From assembly GCF_043290135.1 (NCBI RefSeq), contig NW_027464603.1, positions 5,061,501 through 5,125,500 of the forward strand: DNA of 64,000 nt, written 5' to 3'. Every line of letters starts with the position of its first letter. Positions within the stretch are counted from its first letter, which is position 1. Below are positions 56,407-64,000 of the stretch, in pieces. This DNA is from Rhipicephalus microplus (Eukaryota; Arthropoda; Arachnida; Ixodida; Ixodidae). The position numbers and the translations under genes are program-made. Below the pieces are notes generated by a model. The model was given only the letters and a program-made list of their open reading frames with translations, was not told where the DNA came from and searched no databases.

Positions 56407-58155
56407 CTAGAAACTCTCCACAACTACGAACTCCACAACTACCAACCCGACAACTAGAAACTCCACAACTAAAAACTCCGCAACTAGAAACTCCACAACT
56501 GGAAACACCACAACTAGAATCTCCACAACTTGAAACTTCACAACTACGAACCTCACAACTAGAAACTCCACAACTACAAACTCCACAACTTGAGACACCG
56601 CAACTAGAAATCTACAACTAGAAACTCGGAAACCAGAAAGTACAACTAGAAACTGCACAACTAGAAACTCCACACCTATAAATTCCACAACTTAAAACTC
56701 CACAACTAGAAACTCCACAACTAGGAACTCCGCAACTAGAAAATCTACAACTAGAAACTTGAAAACTAAAATATCAATCTAGAAACACCACAACTAGAAA
56801 CTCCACAACTAGAAACTCTACAACTAGACACTTCGCAACTAGAAAGTCCACGGCTAGACACTCCCCAACTTGAGACTCCACAACGACAGACTCCGCAACT
56901 AGAAACTCTGCAACTAGAAACTCCGAAAGTAGAAACTCCACAGCTAGAAACTTGCAACTAGAAACTCTGCAACTAGAAACTCCACAGCTAGAAACTCGAC
57001 AACTAGAAACTCCACAACTAGAGACTCCACAACTAGAAACTTCATGACTAGAACCTCCACAACTAGAGACTCCACAACAAGAAACTCCACAACTTGAGAC
57101 TCCACAACTAGAAATTCCACAACTATGAACCTCACAACTTGAAACTCCACAACTAGAAACTCCACAGCTACAGACTCCACAACTAGAAACTCCACAACCA
57201 GAAACTCCGCAACTATAAACTCCACAATTAGAAGTTCCACAACCAGAGACTCAACAACTAGAGACTCCACAACTAGAGACTCCACAACTAAAAACTCCAC
57301 AGCCAGAAACTCCACAACTAGAAACTCCACAACTAGAAATTCCGCAAATAGAAACCCAGCAACTAGAAACTCTACAACTAGAATCTCCACACCTATTAAT
57401 TCCACAACTTGAAACTCCACAACTAGAAACTCCGCAACTAGAAACTCCACACCTAGAAACTCCGCAACTAGAAACTCCACAACTAGAAACTCCACAACTA
57501 GAAACTCCACAACTTGAAACACCACAACTAGATACTCCACAACCACAAATTCCACAACTAGAAACTCCAAATTTAGAAACTCCGCAACTTGAAACTCCAC
57601 AACTAGAAACTCCATAACTAGGAACTCCACAACTAGAAACTCCACAACTACAGACTCCACAACTACAAACATCACAACTAGAAACTCCACAACCAGAAAC
57701 TCCGCAACTATAAACTCCACAACTAGAAGTTCCACAACCAGAGACTCAACAACTAGAGACTCCACAACTAAAAACTCCACAACTAGAAACTCCACAACTA
57801 GAAACTCCACAACTAGAAACCCAGCAACTAGAAACTCAACATCCATAAATTCTACAACTTGAAACACCACAACTAGAAACGCAAAAACTAGAAACTCCAC
57901 ACCTAGAAACTCCGCAACTAGAAACTCCACAGCTAGAACGTCCGCAACTAGAAACTCTGCAACTAGAAACTCCGCAATTAGAAACTCCACAGCTAGAAAC
58001 TCCGCAATTAGAAACTCCACAGCTAGAAACTCCACAACTAGAGACTCCACAACTAGAGACTGCACAACTAGAAACTCCGCAACTAGAAACTCCACAGCTA
58101 GAAACTCCGCAACTAGAAACTCCACAACTAGAGACTCCGCAACTCTAAACTCCAC
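56407..58155. repeat. Q block, copy 2, internally deleted
   Basis: The block matches Q copy 1 at 5,232 bp, then 5,201 bp, then 4,346 bp. The first step combines a 46-bp loss near 56,850 (three units of 15, 16 and 15 bp) with one extra 15-mer near 56,905. The second step is a loss of 855 bp, 57 units, between two matching AACGTCCGC strings near 57,932. The resulting long minus-strand open frame (56,944-58,155, 403 codons) is a product of that fusion. Confidence 0.85.
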
Positions 58156-59203
58156 AATTTGAACTCTGCAACTCGAAACTTGGCAACTAAAAAATCCCCA
58201 ACTAGAAACTACACAGCCTGAATTTCCGCAACTCGAAACTCCTCAACTACAAAATCCACAACTAGAAACTTCACAACTGGGAACTCCGCAACTAGAAACT
58301 CGAAAACTAAAAACTACAACTAGAATCTCCACAACTAGAAACTCCACAACTAGAAACTCCAAAACTAGAAACTCCACAACTAGACATTTCGCAACTAGAA
58401 ACTCCACAACTAGACACTCCACAACTAGAAAACTCCGCAACTAGAAACTCCACGACTGGACACTCCACAACTTGAGACTCCGCAATGACAGACTCCGCAA
58501 CTAGAAACTCTGCACCTAGAAACTGCACAGCTAGAAACTTGCAACTCGAAACTCTGAACTCGAAACTCCGCAACTAGAAACTCCACAGCTAGAAACTCCA
58601 CAACTAGAAACTCCACAACAAGAGACTCCACAACTTGAAACTCCACAACTAAAAACTCCACAACTACAGACTCCACAACTACAAACTTCACAACTAGAAA
58701 CTCCACAACCAGAAACTCCACAACTATAAACTCCACAACTAGAAATTCCACAACCAGATACTCAACTACTAGAGACTCCACAACTAAAAACTCCACAACT
58801 AGAAACTCCACAACTAGAAACTCCGCGACTAGAAACCCAGCAACTAGAAACTCCACAACTAGAATCTCCACAGCTATTAATTCCACAACTTGAAACTCCA
58901 CAACTAGAAACTCCACAACTTGAGACTTCACAACTTGAAACTCGGCAACTAGAAACTCAACAACTAGAAACTCCACAACTAGAAACTCCACAACTAGAAA
59001 CTCCACAACTTGAAACACCACAACTAGATACTCCACAACTACAAATTCCACAACTAGAAACTCCAAATTTAGAAACTCCGCAACTAGAAACTCCACAACT
59101 AGAGACTCCATAACCAGGAACTCCACAACTAGAAACTCCACAACTACAGACTCCACAACTACAGACTCCACAACTAGAAACTCCACAGCTAGAGATTCCA
59201 CAA
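58156..59203. repeat. Hybrid P-like block
   Basis: The block starts as P does, with AATTTGAACTCTGC and CTTGGCAAC, but from about 58,640 it carries strings found at about 26,650-26,960, 35,500-35,910 and 43,720-44,130. These include the ACTCCGCGACTAG unit near 58,821 and the GATACTCAACTACTAG string near 58,757. The cassette landmark is degraded to AATGACAG near 58,485. It then joins the Q block at 59,204. Confidence 0.7.
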
Positions 59204-61853
59204 CTAGAAACTCTCCACAACTACGAACTCCACAACTACCAACCCGACAACTAGAAACTCCACAACTAAAAACTCCGCAACTAGAAACTCCACAACTGGA
59301 AACACCACAACTAAAATCTCCACAACTTGAAACTCCACAACTACGAACCTCACAACTAGAAACTCCACAACTACAAACTCCACAACTTGAGACACCGCAA
59401 CTAGAAATCTACAACTAGAAACTCGGAAACCAGAAAGTACAACTAGAAACTGCACAACTAGAAACTCCACACCTACAAATTCCACAACTTAAAACTCCAC
59501 AACTAGAAACTCCACAACTAGGAACTCCGCAACTAGAAAATCTACAACTAGAAACTTGAAAACTAAAATATCAATCTAGAAACACCACAACTAGAAACTC
59601 CACAACTAGAAACTCTACAACTAGACACTTCGCAACTAGAAAGTCCACAACTAGAGACTTCACAACTAGAAAACTCCACAACTATAAACTCCACGGCTAG
59701 ACACTCCCCAACTTGAGACTCCACAACGACAGACTCCGCAACTAGAAACTCTGCAACTAGAAACTCCGAAAGTAGAAACTCCACAGCTAGAAACTTGCAA
59801 CTAGAAACTCTGCAACTAGAAACTCCACAGCTAGAAACTCGACAACTAGAAACTCCACAACTAGAGACTCCACAACTAGAAACTTCATGACTAGAACCTC
59901 CACAACTAGAGACTCCACAACAAGAAACTCCACAACTTGAGACTCCACAACTAGAAATTCCACAACTATGAACCTCACAACTTGAAACTCCACAACTAGA
60001 AACTCCACAGCTACAGACTCCACAACTAGAAACTCCACAACCAGAAACTCCGCAACTATAAACTCCACAATTAGAAGTTCCACAACCAGAGACTCAACAA
60101 CTAGAGACTCCACAACTAGAGACTCCACAACTAAAAACTCCACAGCCAGAAACTCCACAACTAGAAACTCCACAACTAGAAATTCCGCAAATAGAAACCC
60201 AGCAACTAGAAACTCTACAACTAGAATCTCCACACCTATTAATTCCACAACTTGAAACTCCACAACTAGAAACTCCGCAACTAGAAACTCCACACCTAGA
60301 AACTCCGCAACTAGAAACTCCACAACTAGAAACTCCACAACTAGAAACTCCACAACTTGAAACACCACAACTAGATACTCCACAACCACAAATTCCACAA
60401 CTAGAAACTCCAAATTTAGAAACTCCGCAACTTGAAACTCCACAACTAGAAACTCCATAACTAGGAACTCCACAACTAGAAACTCCACAACTACAGACTC
60501 CACAACTACAAACATCACAACTAGAAACTCCACAACCAGAAACTCCGCAACTATGAACTCCACAACTAGAAGTTCCACAACCAGAGACTCAACAACTAGA
60601 GACTCCACAACTAAAAACTCCACAACTAGAAACTCCACAACTAGAAACTCCACAACTAGAAACCAAGCAACTAGAAACTCAACATCTATAAATTCTACAA
60701 CTTGAAACACCACAACTAGAAACGCAAAAACTAGAAACTCCACACCTAGAAACTCCGCAACTAGAAACTCCACAGCTAGAACGTCCGCAACTAGAAACTC
60801 TGCAACTAGAAACTCCGCAATTAGAAACTCCACAGCTAGAAACTCCGCAATTAGAAACTCCACAGCTAGAAACTCCACAACTAGAAACACCACAACTAGA
60901 AACTCCGCAACTAGAAACTCCACAACTAGACACTTCGCAACTACAAACTCCAAAACTAGAGACTTCACAACTAGAAAACTCCGCCACTAGAAACTCCACG
61001 ACTAGACACTCCCCAACTTGAGACTCCGCAACGACAGACTCCGCAACTAGAAACTCTGCAACTAGAAACTCCGAAAGTAGAAACTCCACAGCTAGAAACT
61101 TGCAACTAGAAACTCTGCAACTAGAAACTCCACAGCTAGAAACTCCACAACTAGAAACTCCACAACTAGAGACTCCACAACTAGAAACTCCATGACTAGA
61201 ACCTCCACAACTAGAGACTCCACAACTAGAAACTCCACCACTTGAGACTCCATAACTAAAAATTCCACAACTACGAACCTCACAACTTGAAACTCCACAA
61301 CTAGAAACTCCACAACTACAGACTCCACAACTACAAACATCACAACTAGAAACTCCACAACCAGAAACTCCACAACTAGAAACTCCACAACTAGAAATTC
61401 CACAACCAGAGACTCAACAACTAGAGACTCCACAACTAAAAACTCCACAGCTAGAAACCCCACAACTAGAAACTCCGCAAATAGAAACCCAGCAACTAGA
61501 AACTCCACAACTAGAATCTCTACACCTATTAATTCCACAACTTGAAACTCCACAACTAGAAACTCCACAACTAGAAACTCTACAACTAGAAACTATGCAA
61601 CTAGAAACTCCGCAACTAGAAACTCCACAGCTAGAACGTCCGCAACCAGAAACTCTGCAACTAGAAACTCCGCAATTAGAAACTCCACAGCTAGAAACTC
61701 CGCAATTAGAAACTCCACAGCTAGAAACTCCACAACTAGAGACTCCACAACTAGAGACTGCACAACTAGAAACTCCGCAACTAGAAACTCCACAGCTAGA
61801 AACTCCGCAACTAGAACCTCCACAACTAGAGACTCCGCAACTCTAAACTCCAC
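59204..61853. repeat. Q block, copy 3
   Basis: This is a full-length partner of 51,175-53,809. It keeps both the 46-bp and the 855-bp segments missing from copy 2, and it has the 15-mer near 59,755 that copy 1 lacks. Cassette landmarks lie at about 59,729 and 61,032. Only isolated substitutions were noticed relative to copy 1. Confidence 0.85.
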
Positions 61854-64000
61854 AATTTGAACTCTGCAACTCGAAACTTGGCAACTAAAAAATCCCCAAC
61901 TAGAAACTACACAACCTGAATTTCCGCAACTCGAAACTCCTCAACTACAAAATCCACCACTAGAAACTCCACAACTGGGAAATCCGCAACTAGAAAATCT
62001 ACATATAGAAACTCGAAAACTAAAAACTACAACTAGAATCTCCACAACTAGAAACACCACAACTAGAAACTCCAAAACTAGAAACTCCACAACTAGACAT
62101 TTCGCAACTAGAAACTCCACAACTAGACACTCCACAACTAGAAAACTCCGCAATTAGAAACTCCACGACTAGACACTCCACAACTTGAGACTTCGCAACG
62201 ACACACTCCGCAACTAGAAACTTTGCCACTAGAACCTGCACAGCTAGAAACTTGCAACTCGAAACTCTGCAACTAGAAACTCCGCAACTAGAAACTCCAC
62301 AGCTAGAAACTCCACAACTAGAAACTCCACAACCAGAAACTCCGCAACTAGAAACTCCGCAACTAGAAACTCCACAACTAGAGACTCCGCAACTGTAAAC
62401 TCCACAACTTGAAACTCTGCAACTCGAAACTCTGCGAATAGAAAATTCCCTACTAAAAACTACACAACTACAATCTCCGCAACTCGAAAATCCGCAACTA
62501 CAAAATCCACAACTAGAAACTCCACAACTGGGAACTCCGCAACTAGAAAATCTACAACTAGAAACTCGAAAACTAAAAACTCCAACTAGAAACTCCACAA
62601 CTAGAAACTTCACAACTAGAAACTCCACAACTAGACACTTCGCAACTCGAAACTCTGCAACTAAAACTCCGCAACTAGAAACTCCACAACTAGAGACTCC
62701 AAAACTAGAAACTCCATGACTAGAAACTTCACAATTAGAAACTCCACAACTAGAAACTCCACAACTTGAGACTTTGCAACTAGAAACTCGGCAACTAGAA
62801 ACTCAACAACTAGAAACTCCACAACTAGGAACTTCACAACTAGAAACTCCACAACTTGAAACATCACAACTAGATACTCCGCAACTACAAATTCCAACAC
62901 TAGAAACTCCACAACTAGAAACTCCATAACTAGAAACTCCGCAACTAGAAACTCCACAACTAGACTCCATAACTAGGAACTCCACAACTAGAAACTCCAC
63001 AACTACAGACTCCACAACTACAGACTCCACAACTAGAAACTCCACAGCTAGAGACTCCACAACTAGAAATTCTACAACTAGAAACTCCACAACTACGAAC
63101 CTCACAACTAGAAACTCCACAAGTAGAAACTCCACAACTTGGGACTTCGCAACTTTAAACTCCACAACTAGAAACTCCACAACTAGAAACTCCACAACTA
63201 CGAACCTCACAACTAGTAACTCCACAACTAGAAACTCCGCAACTAGACAATCCACAGCTAGAAACTCCACAACTTGAGACTTCGCAACTAGACACTCGGC
63301 AACTAGAAACTCCACCACTAGAAACTCCACAACTAGAAACTCCACAAATTGAAACACCACAACTAGATACTCCACAATTACAAATTCCACAACTTGACAC
63401 AACTAGAAACTCCGCAACTAGAAACTCCCCAACTAGAAACTCCACAACTAGAGACTCCATAACTTGAAACACCAACCCTAGATACTCCACAGCTACAAAT
63501 TCCACATCTAGAAACTCCAAATTTAGAAACTCCGCAACTAGAAACTTTGCAACTTTAAACTCCACAACTAGACACTCCATAACTAGGAACTCAACAGCAA
63601 GAAACTCCACAACTACAGACTCCACAACTACAAACTCCACAACTAGAAACTCCACAACTGGAAACTCCGCAACTAGAAACTCCGCAACTAGAAACTCCAC
63701 AACAAGAAATTCCACAACTGGAGACTCAAGAACTTTAGACTCCACAACTAAAAACTCCACAACTTGACACTTCGCAACTAGAAACTCGGCAACTAGAAAC
63801 TCAACAACTAGAAACTCCACGACTAGAAACTCCACAACTAGAAACTCTACAACTTGAAACACCACAACTAGATACTCCACAACTACAAATTCCACGACTA
63901 GAAACTCCAAATTTAGAAACTCCACAACTAGAAACTCCGCAACTTAACACTCCACAACTAGAGACTCCATAACTAGGAACTCCACAACTAGAAACTCCAC
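61854..64000. repeat. P block, copy 3, cut by the window end
   Basis: The block matches P copy 1 at 13,471 bp up to the last bases of the window, and it retains the 195-bp segment missing from copy 2. The array continues past position 64,000 without any change in character. Confidence 0.85.

Larger units (their letters stand above)
1..64000. repeat. 15-bp satellite array filling the window
   Basis: The unit CTAGAAACTCCACAA is repeated in the same orientation from end to end. The consensus has 7 A, 5 C, 2 T and 1 G, so the plus strand is A/C-rich and the minus strand G/T-rich. Every unit carries a CTAG palindrome or a one-base variant of it. Most differences are single substitutions; odd units of 13, 14, 16 or 17 bp are scattered through it. 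No stretch of unique sequence was seen, and both window edges fall inside the array. Homogeneous tandem arrays of this size are typical of eukaryotic heterochromatin; the family is not one I recognise by name. Its function, if any, cannot be read from the sequence. Confidence 0.98.

Noticed and set aside
742..61846. Plus-strand QLETP repeat frames of 60-116 codons, which could suggest a decayed repeat-protein gene
   Set aside because: All start at the same CTATGCAA unit variant and end at common stop-bearing variants such as CTCTAAACT or CTATAAACT. There is no non-repeat N- or C-terminal part, and TRNST is equally open in another plus frame.
320..63925. Many long open frames on the minus strand (EFLVV and GVSSC repeats)
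   Set aside because: They arise because a 15-bp unit keeps any stop-free frame open. Frames switch between EFLVV and GVSSC at 13-, 14-, 16- and 17-bp units, overlap each other in several registers, and the duplication periods (4,385, 8,214 and 8,044) leave different remainders modulo 3. No ribosome binding or promoter context is visible.
1..64000. CRISPR array
   Set aside because: There are no spacers; the repeat is contiguous at 15 bp and no cas-like gene is present.
1..64000. Telomeric or G-quadruplex repeat on the G/T-rich strand
   Set aside because: The minus-strand unit TTGTGGAGTTTCTAG has no run of three G and does not match known telomere units.

Overview
The whole 64 kb window is one satellite-DNA array. 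Wherever I read it, the sequence is built from a 15-bp unit, plus-strand consensus CTAGAAACTCCACAA, repeated head to tail in one orientation from base 1 to base 64,000 (about 4,270 unit lengths). I found no unique flank, transposon, RNA gene, promoter or convincing protein gene. Both edges lie inside the array, so its true length exceeds the window. Simple-unit satellite on this scale points to eukaryotic heterochromatin (centromeric, pericentromeric, subtelomeric, sex or B chromosome). I cannot name the organism or the chromosome location from the sequence.

The array is organised on several levels. Level 1 is the 15-mer and its point variants, mainly CCACAA, CCGCAA and CTGCAA at one dinucleotide, and CTAGAA, CTCGAA, CTTGAA or CTACAA at the start. 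Level 2 is a set of recognisable variant strings, including a cassette with 13-, 14-, 16- and 17-bp units that changes the reading register. Level 3 is higher-order repeats of several kilobases. Left part (1-12.5 kb): diverged copies of higher-order blocks, related at separations of about 6.5, 7.8 and 9.7 kb. Then a near-identical tandem duplication of 4,385 bp (about 12,535-16,920 and 16,921-21,305). Then a duplication of about 8.9 kb (about 19,578-28,545 and 28,546-37,500). Then an 8,214-bp duplication (about 31,880-40,090 and 40,091-48,300), which overlaps the previous one. The right part (48.4-64 kb) is an alternation of two blocks, P (about 2.8 kb) and Q (about 2.6 kb), some with internal deletions.

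The long open frames on both strands follow from the repeat. A 15-bp unit is divisible by three, so any frame of the unit without a stop stays open. The plus strand reads as repeated QLETP (or TRNST), and the minus strand as repeated EFLVV or GVSSC. Frames switch register at odd-length units, starts recur at the same unit variants, and the large duplication periods differ modulo 3. None of this looks like selection for a protein, so no coding genes are annotated.

The main biological content is the record of array evolution: sharp recombination junctions, deletions that are exact multiples of the 15-mer, long-range sharing of rare variant blocks, and a variant spectrum that fits CpG deamination. 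All period lengths were obtained by matching landmarks by eye. Boundaries marked 'about' are uncertain by tens to hundreds of bases.
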